Shown here piece by piece: positions 1 to 9,053 of a stretch of DNA of 64,000 bases. How positions within the stretch are numbered: the first letter of the stretch is position 1; the number at the start of each line of letters is the position of its first letter. The position numbers and the translations under genes were made by a program. Source of the stretch: Symbiodinium natans (taxonomy: Eukaryota; Sar; Dinophyceae; Suessiales; Symbiodiniaceae); NCBI GenBank assembly GCA_905221605.1, contig CAJNDS010000591.1, positions 721,701-785,700 of the forward strand, in the 5' to 3' direction. The notes under the pieces were generated by a model. The model searched no databases and was not told where the DNA came from. It worked only from the letters and a program-made list of their open reading frames with translations.

Positions 1-50
1 CCGAGCGCAGCGCGAAAGCAGCCGCGACTCAGGCCGGACTTTCTGCTTGG

Positions 51-225
51 TTTGGGTTTTAGGGTTTAGGGTTCAGAGTTTAAGGGTTTAGGGGGGTTAG
101 TTCGGGTTTAGGGTTCAGGGTTTGGGGTTTAGGGTTTAGGTTTTAGGGTTCAGGGTTCAGGGTTTAGGCTGACGTTAACAGTCTGGGTTATCAGAAAAGG
201 GTTAATCAGGGTTTAGGGTTTCGGG
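51..225 (+). repeat. Degenerate telomeric array (TTTAGGG)
   Basis: TTTAGGG units mixed with TTCAGGG and other one-base variants, interrupted at about 160-205 by unique sequence. The island at 1-50 is open on the + strand but too short to judge. Confidence 0.9.
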
Positions 226-230
226 TTTAG

Positions 231-268
231 GACACCAATATCAAATCTAATGTTGAACTGGGAGGGTG
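231..268 (+). CDS. Exon-like island, 12 codons
   Basis: Open frame reading DTNIKSNVELGG. It starts directly after a telomeric TTTAG, which would be the splice acceptor, and ends at the GT of a family A element (donor GTAGCC at 269). If 269-356 is removed the frame continues as CPSIPSSPRSLG. Seen: open frame and both splice dinucleotides. Inferred: that it is an exon. Confidence 0.3.
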
Positions 269-353
269 GTAGCCCAGTGGTACCCAAGGTTCCCTTATAA
301 AACAACCAACCCCCAGGAAGGGTGCCGTTATTGTAATACGGATACTGGCTGCC
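269..353 (+). mobile_element. Family A palindromic element, copy 1
   Basis: Starts GTAGCCCAGTGGTACCC and ends near ATACTGGCTGCC, imperfect terminal inverted repeats. The core AGGTTCCCTTATAAAACAACC recurs near 27955, 40910, 58470 and 58690. The element begins with GT and is followed by CAAG, so it could serve as an intron of about 88 bp. Confidence 0.7.
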
Positions 354-380
354 AAGTCCGAGCATCCCATCCAGCCCCCG

Positions 381-449
381 CAGTTTGGGTTTAGGGTTTA
401 GGGTTTTAGTGGGTTTTAGGGTTTAGGGTTTAGGGTTGAGGGTTTAGCG
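381..449 (+). repeat. Telomeric array (TTTAGGG)
   Basis: About eight units with variants (TTTTAGTGGG, TTGAGGG). The next 300 bp hold a family P fragment and a GC-rich stretch around 700-780 with no confident call. Confidence 0.9.
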
Positions 450-528
450 TTCTTTTGGGATCCTTGTTATGAAGCGGCCCCGAATATTTAGGGCACCCCC
501 AAAAAGGGACCATCATCTCCACCCCCCC

Positions 529-595
529 ACATACTTGGAAGCTCTTTTGACTTAGTAAGCCTACTTAGTATCCGGTAGACACACTATTCTAATCC
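529..595. mobile_element. Family P fragment, copy 1
   Basis: Contains CTTGGAAGCTCTTTTGACTT and GTAAGCCTACTTAGTA. The reverse complement of 31390-31435 carries the same string with few changes. Only two copies seen, so its ends are unknown. Confidence 0.45.
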
Positions 596-979
596 CCACA
601 ACCCGCCTTTCAAACCCTACTCACGAAGTCGAAGGAGCTTCAAAGTATGCCTCTATCATGAACTCCCTCACCCACCCCCGCACCCCTGATGACGCAGGGT
701 GGCTCCTCATGCCGACACCCTGGTTTTGCACCTCTCCGAGCGCCGCGCGCCCGCGTTTCTTGAGACCTCGGTTGGGTCTACAGGCGTTAGTATGGTTTAG
801 GGTTTAGCGTTTAGGGTTTAGGGTGTATTCTAGAGTAAGGAACAGGCTTAGGGATTGATTAGGGTTTGAGGTTTCGGGTTACCCCTTTATGAAGGAACAC
901 ACCTGAATCTTTAGAGGGGCTATTAATACAATTTTAGGTACAGTCTTGAAATACGCTGTATTGAGGGTTCTTTGGGTCT

Positions 980-1195
980 CTAGACGTTAGAAGGGTTTAG
1001 GGCGTTATAGGGTTTGTAGGGTTTGGGGATTAGGTATGGGTTTAGGGTTGGGCGTTTAGGGTTTCGGGTTTCGGGTTTAGAGTTTAGGGTTTAGGGTTCA
1101 GGGCTTAGGGTTTAGGGTTTATGTGGTTTATGTGTGGTTTGTGTGTGTTTATGTGGTTTAAGGTTTATATGGTTTAGGGTATAGGGTTTGCGGTT
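980..1195 (+). repeat. Degenerate telomeric array with TTTATGTGG variant
   Basis: TTTAGGG units grade into TTTATGTGG/TTTGTGTGG repeats at 1119-1180, a variant not seen elsewhere in the window. Confidence 0.85.
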
Positions 1196-1588
1196 GTTAG
1201 AAGGCAGTTTAGGGTGTACAGGGTAGGCGCTCGAGTGGTTTTGTTTGGCCTGGGCTCCCGCTCGACCCAACATGCCCTGCGTTCCAGTAAGCTCCAAAAT
1301 TTAAAAAAAGGCTGGGGCATCCTTATCCCCATACCCCAAAAGGCATCCCTTGAACCATGTTCCAACTTACCCTAAACCCTAAATCCTAGATCCTAAACCC
1401 TAAGCTGTGGTGAAACCCGCTGCGCTTTGATCATCTGAACCGGCACTCTTGCGAGTTCGGCTACCGAACTCTTAGGGTTTAGGGCTTAGGGTTTAGGGTT
1501 TGCTTAGCACTGCTGCAGAGAGCCCGACTTACCCCCCTATGTAGGAAATGCAACTAATAGTTCCTGAGCTGAAAATCCCTGTTAGTTT

Positions 1589-1695
1589 CCCTAAACCCTA
1601 AACCCTAAACCCTAAACCCTAAACCCTAAATCCTAAATCCTAAACCCTAAACCCTAAACCCTAAACCCTAAACCCTAAACCCTAAACCCTAAACC
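1589..1695 (-). repeat. Telomeric array (CCCTAAA), about 15 units
   Basis: Nearly perfect tandem CCCTAAA with two CCCTAAAT units. Opposite orientation to the arrays before it. Confidence 0.95.
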
Positions 1696-1804
1696 TTCAT
1701 TACGGGGAGTTGGGCCCGTGGGTCCCATTGCCAAAAAGGCATAGCGCACCGCGTGGTTGCGACGCGAAGTTCCGAGGCTCTGTTGCGGCCGTGGGCCTGA
1801 ACCC

Positions 1805-1951
1805 TACTTGGAGGTTCATGGTACTTATCAACCAATGATATAACTGTACTTTAAAGCCCACTTAGAAGCCCCTGAAGTGCCCTGTACGGTTAGAAGTGCA
1901 GCTACAAGTACAGCTATAATTGGTTAATAAGTACCATGAACCTCCAAGTAT
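1805..1951. mobile_element. Family F palindromic element, copy 1
   Basis: Terminal inverted repeats of about 30 bp: TACTTGGAGGTTCATGGTAC at the left and its near complement GTACCATGAACCTCCAAGTA at the right. The interior holds AAGCCCCTGAAGTGCCCT. Other copies are at 25444-25556, 40378-40462 and 42774-42899. Confidence 0.85.
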
Positions 1952-2192
1952 AACCAGATTATGGTGGTCCTTCCTTTATTTTCGGGTTTAGGGTTCAGGG
2001 CTATGACCCAGGTTACGCCCTTATTCCCTTTTTTCCCGTTTAGCTTCACCGATAAGCCCCTTTAAACCAACAAGTATTGTCTACCGCTTAAGGCTCTATG
2101 GACTTTCTTCCTTGGGTTTTACGGGCCGAAAAGGCATTCCCTTAAGAGGCGAGGTTCATGGATAGTTGCAAACTTGGGTTATAAGTTAGAAG

Positions 2193-2268
2193 TAGGGTTT
2201 AGGGTTTAGGTTTAGGGTTTAGGGTTTAGGGTTTAGGATTTAGGGTTTAGGGTTTAGGGTTTAGGGTA
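2193..2268 (+). repeat. Telomeric array (TTTAGGG), about 10 units
   Basis: Nearly perfect TTTAGGG tandem. Confidence 0.95.
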
Positions 2269-2330
2269 TCGGGATCTATTTGGTCCTAACCTTACTACCT
2301 TGTTTCGGGTCATGAGCCATCTGCATGAAC

Positions 2331-2401
2331 ATGAATGCCCCTTGGCTGAGAGCCCAAGAGGCAGAAGATGCAGTGTTTTGGAGACTTGGGCTAAACCCTA
2401 G
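2331..2401 (+). CDS. Exon-like island
   Basis: Frame reads MNAPWLRAQEAEDAVFWRLG before running into CCCTAGA telomeric variants. No clean splice pair seen. Confidence 0.22.
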
Positions 2402-2585
2402 ACCCTAGACCCTAGACCCTAAACCCTAAACCCTAAACCCCGCACCCTAACACCTCTAACCTCAGCACCCTAAAACCCCCAAGCCGTGAAGCCTAAGCCC
2501 ACGTAACCCCTCAAGCCCGAAGCCCCAAACCCCATAAGCCCCGAGAATAAAGTGAAGAACGACATGGGTCTTCCCACAAAAGGGC

Positions 2586-2591
2586 TAAACC

Positions 2592-2623
<32 letters not shown>

Positions 2624-2668
2624 ACCCTAAACCCTAAACCCTAAACCCTATCCCTAAACCCTAAACCC
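2586..2668 (-). repeat. Telomeric array, CCCTCAA variant then CCCTAAA
   Basis: Five consecutive CCCTCAA units followed by CCCTAAA. The variant is clustered, not scattered. Confidence 0.95.
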
Positions 2669-2772
2669 AAGGGAAAACATCCCAAGCCCCCATGAGCAGG
2701 AGAGATGTTATGCCTTGCAACTCTGGGGCCTCCACGGCGAGTCCATGCAGCAGATGTCCAGGCTCCAGCTCA

Positions 2773-2911
2773 GGGTTGGGTTTTGGGTTTAGGGTTTAGG
2801 GTTGAGGGTTGAGGGTTGAGGGTTTAGGGTTTAGGGTTTAGGGTTTAGGGTTGTGGGTGTTTAGGGTTCAGGGTTTAGGGTTTAGGGTTGTGGGTTTAGG
2901 GTTCAGGGTTT
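2773..2911 (+). repeat. Telomeric array with TTGAGGG block
   Basis: TTTAGGG units with three consecutive TTGAGGG units and TTGTGGG variants. Confidence 0.93.
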
Positions 2912-3129
2912 GTTAGGGCTCCTGAGGGTTTTTTCGGGCTTTGTAAGTGTTTTTGTTGGCTCTGGGCGTTTTAGGTGTTTAGTGTTTTGTTGAGGGTAGG
3001 GGGGGGGCTTTGAGTGGTAGGGCTGTCGGTTAAACGCTTAGGGTTTCAAGAGGTTTGTAACCTCAACCCTAAACCCTAATCCTTAAACCCTGAGCCCCAG
3101 TTACCCAACCCGAAACCTTCAAGCGCAAC

Positions 3130-3241
3130 CTAGGACCCAGAGTGGGGGCTAATTCCCTTCCTTCAGGGTTTAGGTTCACCTAGAAGACCCCTTAAACCAT
3201 AAAGGCCGCCCTTGTTAATTCCTAGGTTACTCTTGGGTCTA
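3130..3241. mobile_element. Family A' element, copy 1
   Basis: Starts CTAGGACCCAGAGTGGG and ends CTAGGTTACTCTTGGGTCTA. The ends are inverted copies of CTAGNACCCA. Same family at 7741, 23898, 46739, 46816 and 58633. Confidence 0.7.
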
Positions 3242-3279
3242 CCCTCCCTCAACCCTAAACCCTAAACCCTAAACCCTAG

Positions 3280-3349
3280 AGCTGCAAAAAGAAGGAAGTT
3301 GCTGGCCATGCGGCAGCCAGCGAAAGCGGAGTCTGACGACGAGGACTAG
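3280..3349 (+). CDS. Exon-like island with stop, basic C-terminus
   Basis: The preceding telomeric array ends CCCTAG, giving an AG acceptor. The frame then reads AAKRRKLLAMRQPAKAES followed by DDED and TAG. The basic cluster KRRK and the acidic tail would suit a nuclear protein C-terminus. Seen: acceptor, open frame, stop. Inferred: terminal exon. Confidence 0.35.
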
Positions 3350-3383
3350 CGCCACCCGGCCTCCAAAGAAGCTCTGCACCTGT

Positions 3384-3460
3384 TGGGTTTAGGGTTTAGG
3401 GTTTAGGGTTTAGGGTTTAGGGTTTAGGGTTTAGGGTTTAGGGTTTAGGGTTTAGGGTTA
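3384..3460 (+). repeat. Telomeric array (TTTAGGG), 11 units
   Basis: Perfect tandem. Confidence 0.97.
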
Positions 3461-3674
3461 CCGGTACGTCATGAACACTTGAAACCCCAAGCCCTGAAGC
3501 CCTGAATTCTGGGGTCCCTTCTGCTTGGAGAACGTGGGCCTATGAGGGTGGAGGATGGCCATGGGTCCCTTGAGGGAATGGTTTTTGTTTAGGGTTTAAG
3601 GTTTAGGGTTTAGGGTTTAGGGTTTAGGGTTCCTTTGGGGGCTACTTGGGGAGGTTTCAGGCACAGTTAGGGGG

Positions 3675-3845
3675 TTTCTCAAGGGATTAAGACTCGTTCC
3701 GCTAAGGTTGCACCCCTAAAGGTTCCCGTGACCTGCTCCTGGTATGGCCCTTATACTAGCCTACGGATCTTTCAAAAAATTCCCCAAAAACCCAAAGGGT
3801 ACGACCTTAAGAGTCCAAGGTACAACCTCGGGAGTCTCGGGGCTT
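3675..3845. mobile_element. Family L element, copy 1
   Basis: Left arm AAGGTTGCACCCCTAAAGGTT, right arm GTACGACCTTAAGAGTCC and ACAACCTCGGGAGTC. Related arms at 4958-5110 and 56215-56400. Confidence 0.55.
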
Positions 3846-4053
3846 CTAGTTTCGCAGTAGGGTTTCCCGGTAACAGGCCCCTGGACCCTGCCTCTCTCTC
3901 TCGGCAGAAACCGCCGGGCAACTGCAGCCTAAACTTTATGGCTTTGTAAACTCTTACCCTAAACCCTAAACCCTAAACCCTGTAAGCTCAGACTTTCTCA
4001 CACCCTAAAAGTCCATGTACCTCAATATAGTAGACTTGGGCCCGAAAGTCCCC

Positions 4054-4138
4054 CGTTTAGGGTCTAGGGTCTAGGGTCTAGGGTCTAGGGTCTAGGGTCT
4101 AGGGTCTAGGGTTTAGGGTTTAGGGTTTAGGGTTTAGG
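4054..4138 (+). repeat. Telomeric array with seven TCTAGGG units
   Basis: Seven consecutive TCTAGGG units followed by TTTAGGG. Confidence 0.97.
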
Positions 4139-4199
4139 GAGAGTAAGTCGTCCCCTGTTTAGGTACATGGAGCCTTAGGGACAGAGAGCAAAGGTGTGC

Positions 4200-4262
4200 A
4201 TGCAGCCGGCGGCCCTCAAAGAAACCAAGCGAAAGGAGTGGAAAAAGAGCGTTTGGGTTTAG
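4200..4262 (+). CDS. Exon-like island
   Basis: Frame reads MQPAALKETKRKEWKKSVWV and stops in the following array. It is Lys-rich; the ALKETKRKEW stretch faintly recalls the linker before copia-type reverse transcriptases, but that is not established. Confidence 0.28.
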   Translation: MQPAALKETKRKEWKKSVWV

Positions 4263-4658
4263 GGTTTAGGGCTTAGGGTTTCGGGTTTAGGATTTAGGGG
4301 TTTAGGGTTTAGGGTTTGCTGGTGGGGTGGTTGTGAAGTTATAGACTTTAGGGAGGGTTTGGGGTTAGGTTTTGTTGCTTTGAGGGGATTTAGGGTTTAG
4401 AGTTTAGGATTTACGGGGGTTAGTTGCAAGTACGTGAGAGAGAGAGGGGTTAGTTGCAGGAAGAGAGGTGGCTGTGGCCGTGGAATACTTCTGCAGAGCT
4501 TTTGCCCCCTACTACGGACCCAAAGAACCCTACCATTAGGCCGCCTAAGCCGAAACTACCAATGCTGGCAGAATCAGACCCCTCAAAGTCCTTGGCACTA
4601 TGGACCCTTCGAGCGAAGAACCCGAAACCGTGTAAAGCCGAAACCGCAACCCCCAATA

Positions 4659-4733
4659 TAGATCCCCAAATAGTCGGATTCCCTTTTTTTTTGAGCCCCA
4701 ATAAGGCACCCCTAATTTAGGAAACCCCCCCCA
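4659..4733. mobile_element. Family O element, copy 1
   Basis: Contains CCCCAAATAGTCGGATTCCC and CCCCAATAAGGCACCCCTAA. Related copies at 12640-12700, 22385-22470, 34005-34095 and inverted at 61808-61887. Confidence 0.55.
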
Positions 4734-4876
4734 TAGAAGGAGATGCTTCATTAGCTGCTTCACTGCTCAGTTCTGAAAAGCATGGTCTGCAAGAGTGGGT
4801 GTGGGCCAGTACTTTAGAGAGATGGGCCATGCGGCTGTCGACAGACCTCAATCTCGAAGAGCCTCCTCCTCCGCTC

Positions 4877-4928
4877 CCCTAAACCCTAAACCCTAAACCC
4901 TAAACCCTAAACCCTAAACCCTAAACCC
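4877..4928 (-). repeat. Telomeric array (CCCTAAA), 7 units
   Basis: Perfect tandem followed almost at once by a short opposite-orientation run (TTTAGGGG). Confidence 0.95.
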
Positions 4929-4957
4929 GATGTTTAGGGGTTAGGGTTTATCAGGGG

Positions 4958-5110
4958 ACTCTAGCTCGGACCCCTAAGGTTGTACCCTTGGGTTTGGGGC
5001 CCTTTTTTAAGATGCCTAAGGCAAGGCAAGAAGGGCCATCTTCGGGGTACATTGAGGGAAACCCTGAGGGGTACGACCTCAGGGGTCCGAGTCTTAATCC
5101 CTTGAGCTTG
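4958..5110. mobile_element. Family L element, copy 2
   Basis: Inverted arms: CTCGGACCCCTAAGGTTGTA at the left and TACGACCTCAGGGGTCCGAG at the right, nearly perfect complements. Confidence 0.8.
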
Positions 5111-5160
5111 GGATTTCGGGTTTAGGACCCTAAGCCCTAACCCTAAACCTTAAACGCGCC

Positions 5161-5286
5161 ATGATGCGATGCTGGCTTCTCCTTTGCTTGACCCTGGGCG
5201 GCCACGGTGCTTCACGAAGCTATCGCGAAGGCACCGTCGCCACTGGGCTCGGCAAAGGGGCAGTCCGTAGATGCATCCCCAAGTAG
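5161..5286 (+). CDS. Exon-like island with signal-peptide-like start
   Basis: ATG directly after a telomeric array. The 41-residue frame begins MMRCWLLLCLTLGGHGASRS: a short basic start, a hydrophobic core and small residues, as in an N-terminal signal peptide. It ends in TAG at 5284-5286. A donor could lie at GTAGATG near 5268 if this is a first exon. No database check. Confidence 0.35.
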   Translation: MMRCWLLLCLTLGGHGASRSYREGTVATGLGKGAVRRCIPK

Positions 5287-5432
5287 TTTAGGATTATATC
5301 CTGTATTCAGGGGGTTTTACAGTAAAATATAGTGGCCTAAGAATGCGAATAGGGTTTTGGGGGTTACTCTAGCAGAATTATAGCACTACCAGAACGGAAT
5401 ACTACTAATTAGTAATTATTCCGACCCCTATA
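5287..5432. mobile_element. Family Q element, copy 1
   Basis: AT-rich. Contains AATAGGGTTTTGGGGGTTAC and GGAATACTACTAATTAGTAA. The reverse complement of 35925-36010 shares both. Confidence 0.5.
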
Positions 5433-5732
5433 GTACCTTAAGTAGCGGATGAATGTGTAGGGCGAAGGTCTGAAAACCTAAACCAGACATGTTTCCAAGG
5501 ACATGAGCGAGGTGCTGCACTACGAGGCGGACGAGGTGGGTGCGGTTTGTGCCCCGGCTTATTGAAGTAGGTAGGGTTTAGGGTTGAGGGTTGAGGGTTG
5601 AGGGTTTTTTGGGGGGGTGTTTGGGGTTTTCGGGTTGAAAGGTTTTCTGCCACAGGACTTCAACTCCTTGAGATGAAGCGCACCAGACATTGCATGCTGA
5701 GGTTGGTGCATGCTGGGATTCGAGTATGCATC

Positions 5733-5845
5733 GGGATGTACCCCCCCCTTAGATATAGGAACAGCTCCTTAATCGGGATTTAATTACATTAACCCCTACT
5801 TATAGTCCTTATTAAAGGGCTGTCAGTATAAGGGGGAACATCCCA
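5733..5845. mobile_element. Family B palindromic element, copy 1
   Basis: Left GGGATGTACCCCCCCTTAGA, right AGTATAAGGGGGAACATCCC, with paired AGTCCTTATTAAAGGGCT and CTCCTTAATCGGGA inside. Seven other copies in the window. Confidence 0.85.
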
Positions 5846-5928
5846 AAGTATCCAGTTCAAGCATCAGAGTTCCTGTCACTCCCTTCTTGTGTCTTTGAGG
5901 TGTAAGGGTTTAGGATTTAGGGCTATTT

Positions 5929-6030
5929 TGGGATGTTCCCCCTGATACGAACAGTCCTTCATACGGCTTGCAGTACCCCCCTAGTTGTAGTCCTTATTAA
6001 AGGGCTTTGAGTATAAGGGGAACATCCCAA
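5929..6030. mobile_element. Family B palindromic element, copy 2
   Basis: Left TGGGATGTTCCCCCTGATAC, right GTATAAGGGGAACATCCCAA. Both copies 1 and 2 are followed by AGTATCCAGTTNAAGCATCAG, so a larger unit was duplicated. Confidence 0.85.
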
Positions 6031-6099
6031 AGTATCCAGTTTAAGCATCAGCGTTGTTCGTCATTGTTGGGCTGCGATTTCAATCTTCGGGCGTAGGTA

Positions 6100-6167
6100 C
6101 CCTAAACCCTAAACCCTAAACCCTAAACCCTAAACCCTAAACCCTAAACCCTAAACCCTAAACCCTT
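6100..6167 (-). repeat. Telomeric array (CCCTAAA), 9-10 units
   Basis: Perfect tandem. Confidence 0.97.
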
Positions 6168-6468
6168 TAGGCCATTGACTCAAAACCCTCGAAAGAGGTG
6201 AGGCCCAAGGTCCCGGTCAGGGCTTCGCAGAGTTTACAGGGTCCTTAGACAAAGTCTGTCGCCCTTCGGCGCAGGCTGTAAGCCTTCTAAGACCCTATAA
6301 AGTAGCATGCCGCAGCGGCTTGTTTTTCGCCGTTTGAGACCAAGAGCTCGTGAAGCCTCCAAAATGTGGTCACTTCGCTCAAATTATGGTCCACTTTTTC
6401 GGGTACCCTCAGAATTAGGGGCCGCCTTAGAATAGCAACCCTCGAAAGGGACCAGAAGTCAGAGTCTT

Positions 6469-6580
6469 AGTGTAGTTACATGATCTTTTTGGGCCCTCAA
6501 AAAGGGACCCCTTATACACCCGGTATATACCCTAGACAACCCAAGGGCCCATACTTCAGAAACTTAAGAAGAAGGTAAGG
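6469..6580. mobile_element. Family K element, copy 1
   Basis: Contains AGTTACATGATCTTTTTGGG and CCCAAGGGCCCATACTTCAG. The second string is the inverse of GAAGTATGGGCCCTTGGGTT at 62472-62491, so the copies lie in opposite orientation. Confidence 0.55.
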
Positions 6581-7140
6581 GACCCTAAACCCTAAACCCT
6601 ATAGTAAGGGGCCATACTAACGGACCATGTGAACTGGGCCTAAGGTGACCAGACCTTGCTTCAGCACATCAACTGTGATCCTTGGTTTTCGCTACTATAA
6701 AGTTCAGCTCTGCCAGGGTTCAGGGTTCAGGGTTTAGGGTTTAGGGTTTAGGGTTTAGGGTTTATGGTTTCGTGCCGAAGGGTTCCTTGCAGCAAGGCCT
6801 CAAACCCCTAAACCCCGCAGCCCTAGTGCATTGCGCTTCCCGTCCTTTCCTCACAATTTGGATGCTGGGAGAGGTGGGGGGGGGGGGGGGGGAGTTTAGG
6901 GTTTAGGGTTTAGGGCGCACAAAGGGTTTAGGGTTTAGAGCCAGTTCACATGTGTATACAACCTCACACTCTGAGCGTAAGAGTCCACGGCCACCTCGCC
7001 TTTTTGGCATGCAGGTCTGAAGGCAGGTTCCCCTTGCAACTCCCTCTCAATCCTGTAGGGTTTAGGGTTTAGGGTTTGGGGGTTAGGGTTTAGGGTTTGG
7101 GGTTTAGTCTTTAGGGTTTAGGGTTCAGGGGAATATTTGT

Positions 7141-7171
7141 CAGAGGGCTTTAAGGGCCATCCCAGTTTCAG
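7141..7171 (+). mobile_element. Family G element, 3' end only
   Basis: CAGAGGGCTTTAAGGGCCAT then CCCAGTTTCAG, the conserved right end of family G, placing an AG directly before the coding island at 7172. Confidence 0.6.
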
Positions 7172-7318
7172 ATACCAGCTCAGGACAACAAACTGTGGGA
7201 CGACCTGTTGGCCCAGCTTTGCCGTCATTGCTCCCGCAGTGGCTGCGCCGTTGGGATGCAGAAGATGTCAGGGGTGTTGGAGTTCAAGCCTTTCAAGAAT
7301 AAGAAAGGTGTAGATTAG
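7172..7318 (+). CDS. Exon-like island, 48 codons
   Basis: Frame starts after TTTCAG and includes IPAQDNKLWDDLLAQLCRHC and, later, GVLEFKPFKNKKGVD. The TAG stop comes from the start of the next telomeric array. Mixed charged and hydrophobic composition and codon use look coding. The left boundary coincides with the end of a family G element. Confidence 0.42.
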   Translation: MPAQDNKLWDDLLAQLCRHCSRSGCAVGMQKMSGVLEFKPFKNKKGVD

Positions 7319-7409
7319 GGTTTAGGGTTTAGGGTTTAAGGGTATTTAGGGTTTAGGGTTTAGGGTTTAGGGGTTTAGGGTTTAGGGTAGACCCTAAACC
7401 CTAAACCCT
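7316..7409. repeat. Head-to-head telomeric arrays (TTTAGGG then CCCTAAA)
   Basis: About nine TTTAGGG units to 7388, a short TA-rich join, then CCCTAAA units to 7409. This order is what a telomere-to-telomere join would leave. Confidence 0.93.
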
Positions 7410-7497
7410 AGCCCCATGAAAGGTGCAGAGGGGAGCATGGTCAGCACAGTGCTCCCTCAAACCCTAAACAGAACCTCAACCTTAAAACCCTGAGAAA

Positions 7498-7588
7498 CCC
7501 TGAACCCTGAACCCTAAACCCTAAACCCTAAACCCTAAACCCTAAACCCTAAACCCTAAACCCTAAACCCTAAACCCTAAACCCTAAC
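7498..7588 (-). repeat. Telomeric array (CCCTAAA), 13 units
   Basis: Perfect tandem after two CCCTGAA units. Confidence 0.97.
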
Positions 7589-7740
7589 CCCCCCCCTCCC
7601 CCGGCCAGCTTTCTGGGAGAGGTGAGCGATCCGGAGTTGGAGCAGGCTACCTGGGGCTTGTGATTGGGACCTACGGAAGCTTAGGGAGAGTTCAGGGTTC
7701 AGGGTTTAGGTTTGAGGGTTTAGGGTTTGGAGTAGCCATG

Positions 7741-7850
7741 CTAGGACCCAGAGTAGGCCCTTATGCCCTTTTTTGGGGGGGTTTGGGTTCCCTTGCAAGC
7801 CCCTTGAAACCAAAAAGGGTACCCTTTCAGGCCGAGGTAACTGGGTCTAG
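7741..7850. mobile_element. Family A' element, copy 2
   Basis: CTAGGACCCAGAGTAGGCCC at the left, GAGGTAACTGGGTCTAG at the right, complementary ends. Interior AAAAAGGGTACCCTTT. Confidence 0.75.
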
Positions 7851-7892
7851 AATAGGCGAGGGTGGTTTGCCGCTCTAGACAGCGTGAAATGG

Positions 7893-8060
7893 CTATAGGG
7901 GTTCTTAAGGGATAGGAGTTCATGGGGTTAGGTACCGCTTTAGGGTTTAGGGTTTAGGGTTTAGGGTTTAGGGTTTGCCTTAGGGAGCCTTAGGGAGTCG
8001 TGTGGAGTATTAGGGAACCTTGGGATGCATATCCCCCCGCCCCCGAACCCCATCCCAGAG
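7893..8060. mobile_element. Family N element interrupted by telomeric repeats
   Basis: GGGGTTCTTAAGGGATAGGA then a TTTAGGG array at 7936-7976, then TTAGGGAGCCTTAGGGAGTC and TTGGGATGCATATCCCCCC. The same order of unique parts is seen at 42395-42556, there with the opposite repeat strand inside. Confidence 0.55.
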
Positions 8061-8099
8061 AAGTATGAGGACCCTAGAAACATCCCCCCTTGAAGCCGC

Positions 8100-8240
8100 C
8101 TCCCTTAACCAGTAAACTCCATAAAGTTGGAACATAGCTTATTGGCGATGAGTGCTGGGATTTCGTTTAGTATCCCTCTTGCGGCATAAGGAGAATGATG
8201 TTCCGACTTTTGGGAGTGTAATTACCGTACAGGGCTGCAT
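8100..8240. mobile_element. Family M element, copy 1
   Basis: Contains AGTAAACTCCATAAAGTTGG and later ATGTTCCGACTTTTGGGAGT. The same pair of strings recurs with changes at 63628-63745. Confidence 0.5.
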
Positions 8241-8455
8241 AAGGTCAAACAAGGGGGTTAAAACGCGGGGCTTTGGGCTTCTTCAGTTCACAAACCAGTG
8301 TTGGCTGTTGCGACCGTCCAGTTTTTAGGGTTTAGGGTCTCTGGGTTCTTGTGGATGTAAGTAGGAGGAATTTGGTTTTGGGAGTTGGCTTTAGGAGGGT
8401 TTCAGGGGTTTAGGGCATATGGTCGGGCAGGTGGGGGGCGGGGGGGGGGGGGGGA

Positions 8456-8506
8456 CAGGTTATCCAGGTCCGCTCTTACTTCAACTCCTGGGGCGAGTCC
8501 ACCTAA
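8456..8506 (+). CDS. Exon-like island
   Basis: After a poly-G tract the frame reads QVIQVRSYFNSWGEST then TAA. AG acceptors at GACAG and ATCCAG. Confidence 0.3.
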   Translation, partial: QVIQVRSYFNSWGEST

Positions 8507-8631
8507 AAATCGGTCAGCTTGTCCTAAACCTTCTAAGCCCCAAATTTTAAACCCTAAACTCTCAGCCCTGAACTTGAAATCGGCGATGGTGCCGTAGAGG
8601 CCCTAAACCTGCTAAGCCCTAAACCTTGCAG

Positions 8632-8670
8632 TGCGCGGAGCACCAACCCACGCTGAAACCAAGTGAAGCC
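8632..8670 (+). CDS. Exon-like island
   Basis: Follows CCTTGCAG. Reads CAEHQPTLKPSEA into the next array. Short. Confidence 0.28.
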
Positions 8671-8783
8671 CTAAACCCTAAACCCTAAACCCTAAACCCT
8701 AAACCCTAAACCCTAAACCCTAAACCCTAAACCCTAAACCCTAAACCCTAAGCCCTAAACCCTAAACCCTAAACCCTAAACCC
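8669..8783 (-). repeat. Telomeric array (CCCTAAA), 16 units
   Basis: Nearly perfect tandem with one CCCTAAG. Confidence 0.97.
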
Positions 8784-8873
8784 ATGACTCGTCAGGTCGC
8801 CCGCATGGCTTTTCGGCTCTACATCACTATGGTGGAGAGGGGACAGGCCCGAACAATGGGGTTTAGGGTTTAG
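8784..8873 (+). CDS. Exon-like island starting with ATG
   Basis: ATG abuts the array. The frame begins MTRQVARMAFRLYITMVERG and continues to a TAG in the following TTTAGGG array. Could be an internal exon or a short first exon. Confidence 0.35.
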   Translation: MTRQVARMAFRLYITMVERGQARTMGFRV

Positions 8874-9053
8874 GGTTTAGGGTTTAGGGCTTGGGAGTTT
8901 AGGATTTGGGGCTTGGGAGTTTAGGGTTTGGGAGTTTAGGGTTCAGGTTTTGAGGTTTAATTAGGCCACAAGTTCTTGGAAAGGGGTTGAAATGGTTGGA
9001 GACACCGTAGTCTTAGGGCTGTAGAGCTCCTGTTGGGTTCAAGGGTTGGGGCT

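Noticed and set aside
4450-4720. Overlapping 75-88 codon frames on both strands
   Set aside because: They run across a family O element and telomere-like text and have no splice or start support.
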